Shown here piece by piece: positions 26,129 through 35,262 of a DNA stretch of 64,000 nucleotides (position 1 is the stretch's first letter; the number at the start of each line of letters is the position of its first letter). The stretch is from the NCBI RefSeq assembly GCF_025370755.1, contig NZ_JAMXFC010000037.1, positions 1 to 64,000 of the forward strand. Direction: 5' to 3'. The DNA is from Laspinema sp. D2d. Its GTDB lineage: Bacteria > Cyanobacteriota > Cyanobacteriia > Cyanobacteriales > Laspinemataceae. A model generated the notes under the pieces. The model was not told the DNA's origin and did not search any database. It worked only from the letters and a program-made list of their open reading frames with translations. A program made the position numbers and the translations under genes.

Positions 26129-27019
26129 ATGGAATTACGGCATCTTAAATATTTTGTGGCCGTTGCACAAGACCTCAGCTTTAGCCTTGCTGCAAAACGA
26201 CTGTACATCTCCCAACCGGCGTTAAGCCGTCAAATCAAATACCTGGAAAATGAACTGGGTGCAATGCTTTTTTTGAGGCAATCTAATGGATTAAAACTCA
26301 CCGAGGCAGGGCATTTTTTCCTGGAACAAGCCCAAGATATTTTGAACCGGAGTCAAATAGCCGTTGAAACGATTAAGACTCATTATACCCAAACTGAAGA
26401 GCCTTTAATGGTTGGCTATATCCCGACGATTCTCCAGAGTTTTTTGGGTCAAACCTTACACCAATTTGGACGAACTTATCCTCAAATTGCCGTGCGTTTT
26501 CACGAGATGTTGCCCAGTCAGCAAGTAAAAGCGCTCAGAGAGGGGGCGATCGATATTGCCTTTATGGGCAATCCACCGGATGAATTAGAGACAGAATTTA
26601 CCGTTAAATGTATTAAAAAAGTCCCCATTGTTGCCCTGGTATGGAATACCCATCCCTTGGCATACCAATCCTCTATTAATCTAGCGGAACTAGCGGCTGA
26701 AAAATTTATCGGAATCTCTGAAGTCACCTTTCCAGGACGGAACGATCGCATCCGAGACACTTGCCGCTGTGCTGGTTTCATCCCCAATCTACATTTATTT
26801 GCTGATAGTCATGCGTCAATGATTGCCCTCGTTGCCGCAGGGCAAGGGGTCGCCATCATGCCCAACGAAGCAGAAGCACTCCCTCATCCCCAAGTTCGGT
26901 TTATTTCCCTTCACCATCCCATCTACTATGCCCGCTCAACAGCCGTATGGAGAAAAGAAATGCCGGATCACTCTTTAGATAAATTTCTTAAAATTCTGTT
27001 TGAGCAGATTCAAATTTAA
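26129..27019 (+). CDS. LysR-family transcriptional regulator
   Basis: The 296-residue protein has the LysR winged helix-turn-helix at residues 1-60 (LRHLKYFVAVAQDLSFSLAA, then ISQPALSRQIKYLE) and a periplasmic-binding-protein-like effector domain from about 90 (LMVGYIPTILQSFLG) with GQGVAIMPNEAE near 250. LysR regulators usually control a divergent neighbour, here the parA-glsA-PAS operon whose first start lies 177 bp away. The effector is not evident; a glutamine- or nitrogen-related ligand would suit the glutaminase but is a guess. A fossil second copy of its 5' end is at 21941-22070. Confidence 0.9.
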   Translation: MELRHLKYFVAVAQDLSFSLAAKRLYISQPALSRQIKYLENELGAMLFLRQSNGLKLTEAGHFFLEQAQDILNRSQIAVETIKTHYTQTEEPLMVGYIPTILQSFLGQTLHQFGRTYPQIAVRFHEMLPSQQVKALREGAIDIAFMGNPPDELETEFTVKCIKKVPIVALVWNTHPLAYQSSINLAELAAEKFIGISEVTFPGRNDRIRDTCRCAGFIPNLHLFADSHASMIALVAAGQGVAIMPNEAEALPHPQVRFISLHHPIYYARSTAVWRKEMPDHSLDKFLKILFEQIQI

Positions 27020-27128
27020 ACAATAAGCGTTATAAATAACTTCAATTTTTTCTGAAACAATAAAGTTAAAATTGTTATTTTAAATCTGTAATTTTTACCC
27101 ATTAAAATCTCTCAATTATTAAACATTC

Positions 27129-27797
27129 CTAGGGATGAATTTGACTTAAAATCAAGCGGAGGCGATCGTAATCATCCTTGAGCAAAACGCTCAGAGTGCG
27201 TCCAGCTTGGACTAACCAATCGCGATCGGCCCCGCGTAATTGGTACACCTCGCGAATAGCTGCCGCAGTCAAGGCGTCTACAGGTGCGCCAGGAACTTGC
27301 AAGAGAGTGCGGAGGAAATCAAATTGTTGGGTAAAGTGGACAATTTCTGAGGGTTGACAGCGATAGACCGCTTGGTGAATTTGAGGGGGACGGGGGGGGA
27401 TATATTGATAGACAACGCCGGTGGGAAGGCGTGATCCATTTTGGTTGTCAAGATGGGGACAAAATCCGGCGATCGCCGCCCGAAATTCAGTTTTAAGCAT
27501 CGCAAAAATCTGGGGTTGCTGTTCCCTTAACCCCTCTAAAGATAAACCCAGCGCCCTCGCCCGATGTACCGAATCAATCGGACTGGTGGTGGCAAAATAA
27601 ACCACCCCATAAATCTGATTTCCTGACTCTTCATCCAAAGACTTCACCCAGCTACCAAAGGGCGGCATCAGGGGAAAATTTAACTCTTCGGGATCTAAAC
27701 ATTGGGCTAAAAACTCAGTCGTTGCCGTCTCAATCACCTCAGCAATATGGTCCGGGTGACGATGTTCATTGGCAAATTGGGGTAAAGGTAGACGCAT
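27129..27797 (-). CDS. Conserved cyanobacterial protein, probable HAS-barrel domain
   Basis: The 222-residue protein is of a type I associate with cyanobacterial genomes and annotation as HAS-barrel domain protein (the small beta-barrel of HerA and ATP synthases). Supporting blocks are HIAEVIETATTEFLAQ, PPFGSWVKSLDEESGNQIYGVVYFATTSP (about 45-74) and HRARALGLSLEGLREQQPQIF. There is no signal peptide, ATPase motif or membrane span. The function is unknown. It stands between the lysR gene and ndhS; the 109 bp to lysR contain only AT-rich DNA. Confidence 0.65.
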   Translation of the reverse strand: MRLPLPQFANEHRHPDHIAEVIETATTEFLAQCLDPEELNFPLMPPFGSWVKSLDEESGNQIYGVVYFATTSPIDSVHRARALGLSLEGLREQQPQIFAMLKTEFRAAIAGFCPHLDNQNGSRLPTGVVYQYIPPRPPQIHQAVYRCQPSEIVHFTQQFDFLRTLLQVPGAPVDALTAAAIREVYQLRGADRDWLVQAGRTLSVLLKDDYDRLRLILSQIHP

Positions 27798-27887
27798 AAT
27801 TAACGCTTAAACATCTCTTTAAATAAAAGAAAAATACAGGGTTGAAGAGTTAAATCTCATCAACCCTGAACGGTGATTCCTCGTGAA

Positions 27888-28085
27888 CTATTTGCTTTTC
27901 TTGCGACCTGCAGTGGCATCTACAGGTTCAAGTTCCGAGAGTCGAAATGTGACTAATTTATCCCAATTTCCACCCTCAAACAGGACAGCCGCCTTCCCAT
28001 CGGTCAGGCGTTGAACTTGTCCTTGAAAGTCGTAATAAGTATCATCGGGATTTTTAACACGAACAGCCGATCCAGGCAAAATCAT
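27888..28085 (-). CDS. ndhS: NAD(P)H-quinone oxidoreductase subunit S
   Basis: The start is ATG 28085 ([18 protein letters not shown]); a TTG at 28127 would add 14 residues not seen in the family. The 65-residue product matches cyanobacterial NdhS (Ssl0352 type), including [19 protein letters not shown]. NdhS has an SH3-like fold and forms part of the ferredoxin-docking site of the thylakoid NDH-1 complex, which runs cyclic electron flow and respiration. The lysine-rich tail (GRKKSK) is common. It is a single gene, unlinked here to other ndh genes; ndhN lies 20 kb away. Confidence 0.87.
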   Translation of the reverse strand: MILPGSAVRVKNPDDTYYDFQGQVQRLTDGKAAVLFEGGNWDKLVTFRLSELEPVDATAGRKKSK

Positions 28086-28207
28086 AATGTTTTCCAGATG
28101 CTTAGAGTTAAGGGATGCTGCTGACAAGTCAGGAAACCTGAGTCATCATCCGTTATGGTGAATCGTTTGGGAGTCATTCGTCAAGGTTTCCTCAAGATAG
28201 CTAGAGG

Positions 28208-29467
28208 CTAAAACTTTTTCTTCACTTTTTCCCGGTGATAGGCGACAGATTCAACCAAACCCAGGGCGATAAAATTGGTCAGCATGGCGGACCGACCATA
28301 ACTCAGCCAAGGGAGGGGAATCCCCGTCACGGGGGCCAGTCCAATAGTCATCCCAATATTGACGACCACCTGAAACACAAGCATTGATAAAACCCCGATC
28401 GCCAACAATGCGCCAAAGGTATCTTTAGAGTTTTGGGCAATCAAGACGAGGCGCAGGCAAATCAACCAAAAGGACAGGAGGATCACCATCGACCCGATAA
28501 ACCCAAATTCTTCACCGATCGCCGAAAAGATAAAGTCAGTATGCTGTTCCGGGATAAAGTTAAGCTGGGTTTGGGTTCCATTATAGAGCCCGCGCCCATG
28601 CAGTCCCCCGGACCCAATCGCGATCCGAGATTGGATCAGGTGATATCCAGCGCCGAGGGGGTCTTTTTCTGGGGTGAGGAAGGTGGTCAACCGTTCTTTT
28701 TGATAATCTTTGAGGATGTTCCATAAAAGGCTCCCGATTCGACCAACAATCAGGTTCATCACGACAGTTCCCAACGCCCCCAAAAAAGGCCAGGGTAAGG
28801 TACGCCAGCCAATTAAAGCCATTAAGCCAGCCCACGCAAACCATCCGGGTAAATAAAGGCTAAACAGAAACGCGGCTACGAGGGGGGATATCATGAGGAT
28901 GATCCAACCCGGATTGGTGTTACCCCAATACAGCATTCCTAGAGTGATCGCCCCAAAGACTAGGGAGGTCCCTAAGTCGGGTTGGATGAAAACTAAGCCC
29001 CAGGGTACGGCAGTAATAGCCAGGGTTTTGAACATAGAACCCAGAGTATCGGGGGGCCGTTCATGCAGGAGTGCCGCCAGGGTAATAATCATCCCTATTT
29101 TGGCAAATTCTGACGGTTGAATATTAAATCCACCAATGGTAATCCACCGCTGTGCACCGAGGGCAGTGGTCCCGATAAACATAACCGCCAGTAGGGAGAG
29201 ATTGGTGGCACCATAAACCACCCACTTTAATTGAATCAAGTTATCGTACTGCCATCGCGAGATGATGACGGCCATCACCAGTCCAATCCCACCCACCAAC
29301 CAGTGTTGCCACCAGTCGGTCCACCCGAGGTTGAGTTCGGTACTGCGGATCATAATCCCGCCAAATAGAGTTAAGGCGACAGGCAAGACAAATAAGAGCC
29401 AGTCAGACTCTAGCCAGGGTTGTATCCAAGCTCTCCAACGCGATCGACTTACGGTCTTTTGAAACAT
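28208..29467 (-). CDS. rodA: Rod shape-determining protein RodA (SEDS family)
   Basis: The 419-residue protein has about ten membrane spans and the SEDS signatures ALGAQRWITIGGFNIQPSEFAKIG (split at 103-127), HTDFIFSAIGEEFGFIGS and GLAPVTGIPLPWLSYGRSAM. RodA polymerises peptidoglycan glycan strands with a partner PBP2 during cell elongation. PSEFAK and the later IAIGSGGLHGRG (W-D region equivalent) are intact. It follows mrp on the same strand after a 117-bp gap filled by a 9-bp tandem repeat. The minus-strand DNA just before the ATG is CCTCCTTGAAGT, lacking a normal Shine-Dalgarno. Confidence 0.93.
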   Translation of the reverse strand: MFQKTVSRSRWRAWIQPWLESDWLLFVLPVALTLFGGIMIRSTELNLGWTDWWQHWLVGGIGLVMAVIISRWQYDNLIQLKWVVYGATNLSLLAVMFIGTTALGAQRWITIGGFNIQPSEFAKIGMIITLAALLHERPPDTLGSMFKTLAITAVPWGLVFIQPDLGTSLVFGAITLGMLYWGNTNPGWIILMISPLVAAFLFSLYLPGWFAWAGLMALIGWRTLPWPFLGALGTVVMNLIVGRIGSLLWNILKDYQKERLTTFLTPEKDPLGAGYHLIQSRIAIGSGGLHGRGLYNGTQTQLNFIPEQHTDFIFSAIGEEFGFIGSMVILLSFWLICLRLVLIAQNSKDTFGALLAIGVLSMLVFQVVVNIGMTIGLAPVTGIPLPWLSYGRSAMLTNFIALGLVESVAYHREKVKKKF

Positions 29468-29483
29468 ACTTCAAGGAGGTAAT

Positions 29484-29564
29484 GGGGGAGATGGGGGAGA
29501 TGGGGGAGATAGGGGAGATGGGGGAGATAGGGGAGATGGGGAAGATAGGGGAGATAGGGGAGAT
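29484..29564. repeat. Nine tandem 9-bp repeats of GGGGGAGAT
   Basis: Nine head-to-tail units with only G/A changes at the first base and one other substitution fill the gap between mrp and rodA. The plus strand is almost pure purine, so the minus strand, which is transcribed, is pyrimidine-rich. It forms most of the mRNA segment ahead of the rodA start. Confidence 0.9.
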
Positions 29565-29584
29565 AGGGTTTGTTCTATTTACAG

Positions 29585-30655
29585 TTAGGCTAGGGCTACG
29601 ACAGAGACTTTACCAGCAATTCGGTTTGCAATTTCTCGTAAGGCTTTAGCAGAGGGGGAATCTGGGGCAGAAATGGAGATCGGGACACCGCTATCCCCAC
29701 CCTCGCGCAGGGGAATTTCTAAGGGGACGCAGCCTAAGAAGGGGACGCCGAGTTCGTCTGCGGTTTTTTGTCCGCCTCCGGAGCCAAAGATATCGTATTT
29801 TTTGTCGGGCATATCTGGCGGGATGAAATAGCTCATATTTTCAACAATTCCCAGGACCGGCACGTTTAATTGTTGGAACATTTTTAACCCTTTACGAGAA
29901 TCCAACAAGGCGACAGTTTGGGGAGTCGTGACAATGACAACACCTGCCATTGGTACGGATTGGGCCATTGTTAGTTGAGCATCGCCGGTTCCAGGGGGCA
30001 TATCTACGATCAGGTAGTCGAGTTCTCCCCAATCGACTTGATAGAGAAACTGCCGAATCACGCCGTTTAACATGGGACCGCGCCAGACGACAGGTTGGTC
30101 TTTGTCGATTAAAAAGGCCATTGAGACTAATTTCACGCCGTGATTAAAGGCGGGTTCAAGGACATCGCCTTGGGGACCTTGGCGGACCATGACTTGGGCA
30201 TCACCCAGTCCAAGCATGGCGGGGTCGTTGGGACCATAGATATCAGCATCCAGGAGTCCGACTTTGGCCCCCGATTGGGCGAGGGAGACGGCGACATTAA
30301 CGGCGATCGTGCTTTTGCCGACACCACCTTTACCACTGGAGATGGCGAGGATATTTTTAACTCCGGCGATGCCTTGGCGATCGGGGAGGGATTTCTGTTG
30401 GGGGGTTTCAGCGGTGACTTCGATGCTGACTTCTTCGACTCCAGGTAAGGTGCGGACGGCTTTTTGGCAGTCTTCGACGATAAATTCTCGCAAGGGACAG
30501 GCGGGGGTAGTCAGGACTAAGGTAAAGCTGACGTTGCCTTGGTCAATTTTGACGTTACGAATCATGTTCAGGTCTACCAAGCTCTTTTGGAGTTCGGGGT
30601 CTTGCACGGGTTGCAAGACTTCTAAGACGGCTTGGGACGTTAGGGGTTGAGTCAT
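29585..30655 (-). CDS. mrp: Mrp/ApbC-family iron-sulfur carrier ATPase
   Basis: The 356-residue protein has an N-terminal MIP18/DUF59 domain (residues 8-85, with CPLREFIVEDCQKAV) and a P-loop NTPase domain with the deviant Walker A SSGKGGVGKST near 106-116, DADIYGPNDPAMLG and DMPPGTGDAQLT. Mrp proteins bind and pass on Fe-S clusters. The CxxC pair that usually binds the bridging cluster after VENMSYF is replaced by IPPDMPDKKYD; I recall this as common in cyanobacterial Mrp. It is transcribed towards rodA and diverges from hemF. Confidence 0.9.
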   Translation of the reverse strand: MTQPLTSQAVLEVLQPVQDPELQKSLVDLNMIRNVKIDQGNVSFTLVLTTPACPLREFIVEDCQKAVRTLPGVEEVSIEVTAETPQQKSLPDRQGIAGVKNILAISSGKGGVGKSTIAVNVAVSLAQSGAKVGLLDADIYGPNDPAMLGLGDAQVMVRQGPQGDVLEPAFNHGVKLVSMAFLIDKDQPVVWRGPMLNGVIRQFLYQVDWGELDYLIVDMPPGTGDAQLTMAQSVPMAGVVIVTTPQTVALLDSRKGLKMFQQLNVPVLGIVENMSYFIPPDMPDKKYDIFGSGGGQKTADELGVPFLGCVPLEIPLREGGDSGVPISISAPDSPSAKALREIANRIAGKVSVVALA

Positions 30656-31057
30656 CGGTTTGCCTGTTTCTCCTCTCTCGGACGGATCAGGAAGACAGTC
30701 GTTATTTTAGGGGAAGGTTGGGGTTGAGGTTTGGCCCTTTAAGTGGCTGGGGTTTCCCGGTTGGGAAGGCGCAAATTGTTGCCCGATCGCCTGGTTTTGT
30801 TGCTTCCCCTTCAACGAGTTGCCTGCTGATTTCTAAGTGTTTTCCTAATGTATCTTTTTTTGTAGTAATATGTAGAATTTTTAAAGGCAGTGGATAAGGG
30901 CAGAGATTAAGATAGGATTTTTTGAAGAGTCGGTCAGCTTGATCGAGACAAGGGCTTAAAGATTTCATCAAGGGTGCGATCGCGTTATCCACCGCTGAGA
31001 TTTCGATCGCTCTTGACAGGCAGATCTCTATCCCGCAGCAGAAAATAATTTGACATT
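30656..31057. other. Intergenic region between divergent mrp and hemF
   Basis: About 400 bp. A 96-codon minus-strand frame at 30702-30992 has no family resemblance and biased composition, so it is not called. The region should hold promoters for both genes, but no clear consensus pair stands out. Confidence 0.4.
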
Positions 31058-32089
31058 ATGACAGTTTCTTCGACTTTTGAGGCCACCTCTACCCAGAATT
31101 TGCCACCGGATGACTCGAAAGAACGAGTCAGTCAGTTTATGCGATCGCTACAAGATGAAATTTGTCAAGGGTTGGCAGAACTTGATGGCCTTGGCACGTT
31201 TCAAGAAGATTCTTGGGACCGCCCAGAAGGGGGCGGGGGCCGTTCTCGGGTGATGCGCGAGGGCAATGTCTTTGAACAAGGGGGCGTGAATTTTTCTGAA
31301 GTGTGGGGAGATCATCTGCCGCCTTCTATTTTAAAACAACGTCCTGAGGCGGAGGGTCATCGCTTCTATGCGACGGGTACTTCTATGGTGTTGCACCCGC
31401 GCAATCCTTATGTTCCCACGGTCCATTTAAACTATCGCTACTTTGAAGCAGGGCCGGTGTGGTGGTTTGGAGGCGGCGCAGATTTGACACCGTATTATCC
31501 CTTTGCCGAAGATGCCGCCCATTTTCACCAAACCTTGAAAGCCACTTGCGATCGCCACCATGATGAGTATTACAAGGTCTTCAAACTCTGGTGTGACGAA
31601 TATTTTTACCTGAAGCATCGCGACGAAACCCGAGGGGTGGGGGGTCTATTTTTTGACTACCAAGATGGTCAAAGCGAACTCTATCGCGGTCCAGACCCCA
31701 CGGGACCCGCAGCGGAATATAGTCGGAAAATTGGCATCCCTCCTCAACGCAATTGGGAAGCGTTGTTTGCGTTTGCTCAAGATTGCGGGCGATCGTTCTT
31801 ACCCGCTTATCAGCCCATTGTTGAGCGTCGTTCCGGGATGGAATATGGCGATCGCGAACGGAATTTCCAACTGTATCGCCGGGGACGGTATGTAGAATTC
31901 AACCTCGTGTACGATCGCGGCACCATTTTTGGACTCCAGACCAATGGCCGTACCGAGTCGATTTTAATGTCTCTGCCGCCCTTGGTTCGTTGGGAATATG
32001 GCTATCAACCCGAACCCAACACCCCAGAAGCTGAACTCTACGACACCTTCTTGAAACCCCAAAACTGGGCGGATTGGACCGCGCATTAA
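31058..32089 (+). CDS. hemF: Oxygen-dependent coproporphyrinogen III oxidase
   Basis: The 343-residue enzyme carries HemF blocks throughout: [44 protein letters not shown] (about 105-128), [25 protein letters not shown] and [12 protein letters not shown] near the C-terminus. It converts coproporphyrinogen III to protoporphyrinogen IX using O2, feeding heme, chlorophyll and bilin synthesis in the cytosol. The length is typical. It is monocistronic, with 264 bp to the next gene, and diverges from mrp. Confidence 0.96.
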   Translation: MTVSSTFEATSTQNLPPDDSKERVSQFMRSLQDEICQGLAELDGLGTFQEDSWDRPEGGGGRSRVMREGNVFEQGGVNFSEVWGDHLPPSILKQRPEAEGHRFYATGTSMVLHPRNPYVPTVHLNYRYFEAGPVWWFGGGADLTPYYPFAEDAAHFHQTLKATCDRHHDEYYKVFKLWCDEYFYLKHRDETRGVGGLFFDYQDGQSELYRGPDPTGPAAEYSRKIGIPPQRNWEALFAFAQDCGRSFLPAYQPIVERRSGMEYGDRERNFQLYRRGRYVEFNLVYDRGTIFGLQTNGRTESILMSLPPLVRWEYGYQPEPNTPEAELYDTFLKPQNWADWTAH

Positions 32090-32353
32090 AGGCCCCCACA
32101 CCCTTGAAAATGTCAGTTTTGGCTTCATCGCTTGGGACAGCCTGGAAAAATAGGGCAAATTTACCTAAATTTCTGCTCAATGCAGGCGATGGAGTCAACA
32201 TATCCGGCATTTCCTTCGTCAAGGGATGACGCACTGTGCTATTTTTCTAGCAGCAAGTTTGGCTAATTTCGGTCAAGCTCAATCGGGGCAATGGCTCCGA
32301 TTTTGCTAAACTACGAAAGCGAGGTAGGCAAGTAGCGTATTGAGGGAGGGCCT

Positions 32354-32722
32354 GTGATTCATATCGAGCAAAAAACCCATACGACCCAGGATGGAACAAC
32401 GGTGATTGTATTGGCCCCAACGGGTCGCCTAGACATTACCACCGCGTGGCAATTTCGCCTCAAATTACAGGAGTGCATTTCTAAACTGAGTCGTCATATT
32501 GTCGTTAATTTAGGGCAGGTTAACTTTATTGATAGTTCTGGCCTGACGTCGCTAGTAGCAGGGATGCGAGATGCGGACAAGGTTAAAGGCAGTTTCCGTA
32601 TTTGTAACGTGCATCCAGAGGCCAAATTGGTTTTTGAAGTCACGATGATGGATTCAGTCTTTGAAATCTACGAAACCGAAGAAGAAGCGCTGGAAGCGGG
32701 TCCCCGAAGCATGGCGACTTAA
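32354..32722 (+). CDS. STAS-domain anti-sigma factor antagonist
   Basis: The 122-residue protein is one STAS domain. The GTG start follows GGGAGGGCCT. LAPTGRLDITTAWQFRLKLQ is the first strand-helix, and NFIDSSGLTSLVAGMR (about 56-71) is the phosphorylation loop, with a Ser in the DSSG position used by SpoIIAA-type partner switches. It would bind an anti-sigma factor or other partner when unphosphorylated. No kinase or phosphatase partner gene is adjacent. Confidence 0.88.
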   Translation: MIHIEQKTHTTQDGTTVIVLAPTGRLDITTAWQFRLKLQECISKLSRHIVVNLGQVNFIDSSGLTSLVAGMRDADKVKGSFRICNVHPEAKLVFEVTMMDSVFEIYETEEEALEAGPRSMAT

Positions 32723-32805
32723 TGTTTAAAGGGGATTGGAGAAACGGGCCTGACCCGTTCTAACCCAGTTTGGCATCCCCGGCACTTCTCAACGCTCACC
32801 GGCTT

Positions 32806-33441
32806 TCATCTTACGAGTCCGACCAGTTCCCCCGAAAAATCGTGACGCTTGGTGAAGTGGAATGGCCCTAACACGGCCCCCCACAAGGCTTTACCTGTAT
32901 TGGGATCGATGCCTTTGTCAAAGCTGAACAGTTCAGTCGGGGATGCCTCGAAACCGAGATCGACTTGGCGAGTTTCTCCTTGATAGGGAAAACAGCATCT
33001 TGCTCCCGAGGGCAAGGATGCGGCAAAATGATAAGTGCCGTCAGTTAAGCGTTTTTGGTTGACGGTCAGGGTACATCCGGGCAAGCATTCTACTTGTGCC
33101 GGATTTAGCTGTTGGAGTAAATGGGGTTGGCGACCGGCCCCCCGGCATTGATTGGGGTCCTTGAACATGAAATACTGGACTTCTAACTGCGGTGGACCGT
33201 CACCGTTAAGCACTTGTCGAAGCTGCATGATTCGAGGCCGATAGGGGCGATCGAGATTGACAATGTTGGCTTGTTCGGCAAATAGGGTCAAACAGGGCTC
33301 GGAAAATAACTGGACCGGGACCGGACGGTGCCAAAGGCGCAGATGGACATACCATGCTGGATCCGCGATCGCCTGTTCTTGATTGTCAAATTCTCCCGCT
33401 AAGTATTGCCCTAGGGCGATTAACTCCGATGTCAGGGTCAT
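32806..33441 (-). CDS. cpcT: CpcT/CpeT-type phycobiliprotein chromophore lyase
   Basis: The start is ATG 33441 (MTLTSELIALGQYLAGEF), where family similarity begins; the open frame extends 22 codons further. The 211-residue protein fits the CpcT/CpeT beta-barrel family: EFDNQEQAIADPAWYVHLRLWHRPVP in the N-terminus, RQVLNGDGPPQLEVQYFMFKDP mid-protein and GSFDKG-like FSFDKGIDP near the end. CpcT attaches phycocyanobilin to Cys-153 of phycocyanin beta. Which paralog this is (CpcT or another CpeT-like) cannot be settled from sequence alone. It diverges from thf1, with 173 bp between starts. Confidence 0.82.
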   Translation of the reverse strand: MTLTSELIALGQYLAGEFDNQEQAIADPAWYVHLRLWHRPVPVQLFSEPCLTLFAEQANIVNLDRPYRPRIMQLRQVLNGDGPPQLEVQYFMFKDPNQCRGAGRQPHLLQQLNPAQVECLPGCTLTVNQKRLTDGTYHFAASLPSGARCCFPYQGETRQVDLGFEASPTELFSFDKGIDPNTGKALWGAVLGPFHFTKRHDFSGELVGLVR

Positions 33442-33614
33442 CTTTAATTTAAAAATTGCAACGATTTCAGGAAAAATCCCACCGGAAATCTCCGGTTGAT
33501 TTCGCATTTTAAAGCATGGTGGGCCAGATCCCGAGGGCGATCCCCCGGATGCTGCTTGGCAAAAGTGCGTTTACGAGAGAAAATGAAAGGAAGTTCTCCT
33601 TAAAAACGCACCCC

Positions 33615-34322
33615 GTGAATAACGTCCGCACCGTATCAGATACCAAGCGAGCCTTCTATACCATTCACACCCGTCCGATTAACTCGATTTATCGACGGGT
33701 CGTCGAAGAATTGATGGTGGAAATGCACTTGCTGTCGGTGAATGTGGATTTTAATTATGACCCCATTTATGCCCTCGGAGTCGTAACCACCTTTGACCGA
33801 TTTATGCAAGGATATCGACCCGAAGATGATAAAATCTCGATTTTTAATGGCATTTGTAAGGGGTTAGAAGCTGATCCCCAGAAGTATCGGCAAGATGCCC
33901 AATGGTTAGAGGAAATTGCTAGTCGCCATTCCGGAGAGGAGATGGTGTCTTTACTCAGTCGTTCCGCAGGGGCAGAAATGGAAGGAGATTTCCAAGGTAT
34001 CCTCGGGGCGATCGCGGCTAAACCCAATTTCAAATACAGCCGATTGTTTGCGGTGGGTCTGTTTACCCTCCTCGAACAAGCTGACTTGGAACTGGTGAAA
34101 AACGAAAAATCCCGTCAAGAGGCAGTCCAGAAGATTTGCACAGCGCTGAATCTGCCTCCCGATAAACTCTCTAAAGACCTCGACCTCTACCGAAGCAATT
34201 TAGAGAAAATGATTCAAGCCCGCAGTGTCATGGACGACATTTTAGCGGCAGACCGCAAAAAACGCGAAGATCGGGCGAAGCAGAAAGGCGCAGCAACTGT
34301 ACCTCCTGGTTCTCCAGAGTAA
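33615..34322 (+). CDS. thf1: Photosystem II biogenesis protein Thf1/Psb29
   Basis: The start is GTG 33615 (NNVRTVSDTKRAFYTIHTRP); the open frame extends 33 codons upstream but without family similarity. The 235-residue product has the Thf1 core VEELMVEMHLLSVNVDFNYD, GVVTTFDRFMQGYRP and a charged C-terminal coiled coil (KSRQEAVQ to DRKKREDRAKQK). Thf1 (Psb29) is a thylakoid-associated factor that supports photosystem II assembly and repair and, with FtsH proteases, turnover of its subunits. A terminator follows at 34376. Confidence 0.93.
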   Translation: MNNVRTVSDTKRAFYTIHTRPINSIYRRVVEELMVEMHLLSVNVDFNYDPIYALGVVTTFDRFMQGYRPEDDKISIFNGICKGLEADPQKYRQDAQWLEEIASRHSGEEMVSLLSRSAGAEMEGDFQGILGAIAAKPNFKYSRLFAVGLFTLLEQADLELVKNEKSRQEAVQKICTALNLPPDKLSKDLDLYRSNLEKMIQARSVMDDILAADRKKREDRAKQKGAATVPPGSPE

Positions 34323-34375
34323 GAGATAACGGCCCTGGCCCCGCACCCTCAAGGGCGGGGAATAAAAGCGAACAA

Positions 34376-34400
34376 AGCCCGCGCAGGCGGGCTAAATTTA
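34376..34400 (+). terminator. Rho-independent terminator after thf1
   Basis: AGCCCGC at 34376-34382 pairs with GCGGGCT at 34387-34393 around GCAG, followed by AAATTTA. It uses the same stem as the terminator at 17212. Confidence 0.65.
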
Positions 34401-34427
34401 CAGTATTTGGGTTTTAAAATTGCTTAA

Positions 34428-35138
34428 ATGACTATTGTGCGATTTCCTTGGGATGAATTTCCATCGGTGTGGATTCATGCCCAAGAATTAGAAGTGAAAA
34501 AGCATTTTGCCTACCGTTAGGCCAAATCAGGAGACCCTGAAGCTGCATATCAGTTGGTAAATGAGATGCTTTCAGCACAAGTAGTAGCGCAGTTAGCATC
34601 TACCTTCGAGGGAACCCAGGTGACATTAGTTTCAGCCCATGCGATCGAGTCTATCGGGGTGAATGCGATTCCTGAAGCATTGGCTAGTTCCCTAGCCCAG
34701 CAATTACATTGGCCTACGGACAGTGGAATTGTTCAAACCAATATTGTTGGACATACAGGGGCTGATGGATTTTCTCGCCTTGCGCGACAAGCGGAGTTTG
34801 AGGGAGATGTCACCCCAAACCAATGTTATCTTTTAGTTGATGACTTCGTAGGACAAGGTGGAACTCTCGCCAACCTGCGATCTCATATTATTCGTGGTCG
34901 AGGACGAGTCATTGGGGCAACTGTCCTCACGGGTAAACCGTATTCGGCCCATATCACTTTAACAAACACCACTCTTGATGCACTGAGAGCAAAATATGGA
35001 TCCGAACTTGAAAACTGGTGGCAAAACCGATTCAGCTTCAACTTTGCCTGCCTTACAGAGTCTGAAGCACGTTACTTGCTCAAAACCCCGACGGCTGAAC
35101 GAATCCGAGATAAAATTACTCAGGCAGAGCAAAGTTGA
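34428..35138 (+). pseudogene. Phosphoribosyltransferase gene interrupted by TAG
   Basis: ATG 34428 opens a frame (MTIVRFPWDEFPSVWIHAQE, then AYR) that hits TAG at 34518-34520 and continues in the same frame as AKSGDPEAAYQLVNEML to the end at 35138, 236 codons in all. The downstream part has the PRPP-binding loop LLVDDFVGQGGTLANL of type I phosphoribosyltransferases, with two aspartates. The residues on both sides of the TAG fit one protein, so this is a nonsense mutation, a sequencing error or a readthrough codon. Translation could restart at TTG 34554 or ATG 34566, leaving the PRPP site intact. The substrate base is unknown. Confidence 0.75.
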
Positions 35139-35262
35139 AATTGCCCGAAAGGTGATTGAGCTTTCTGAGTTAAATAAGACGGCTCAATAGTAGAAACAAA
35201 GACAGGGTAGTGCTGTTTCCCTCCAGTTAAAGCAACAGGCACTTTTTTTATGCCGATCGCCT

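Noticed and set aside
29484-29564. Tandem repeats considered as a CRISPR array
   Set aside because: Units are 9 bp and contiguous, with no spacers and no cas genes nearby; it is a minisatellite.
30702-30992. 96-codon minus-strand open frame between mrp and hemF
   Set aside because: Composition is Lys/Pro/Leu-rich without any family pattern, and it occupies the expected promoter region of two divergent genes.
31899-32234. 111-codon minus-strand frame at the end of hemF
   Set aside because: Largely antisense to hemF; no start signal or family pattern.
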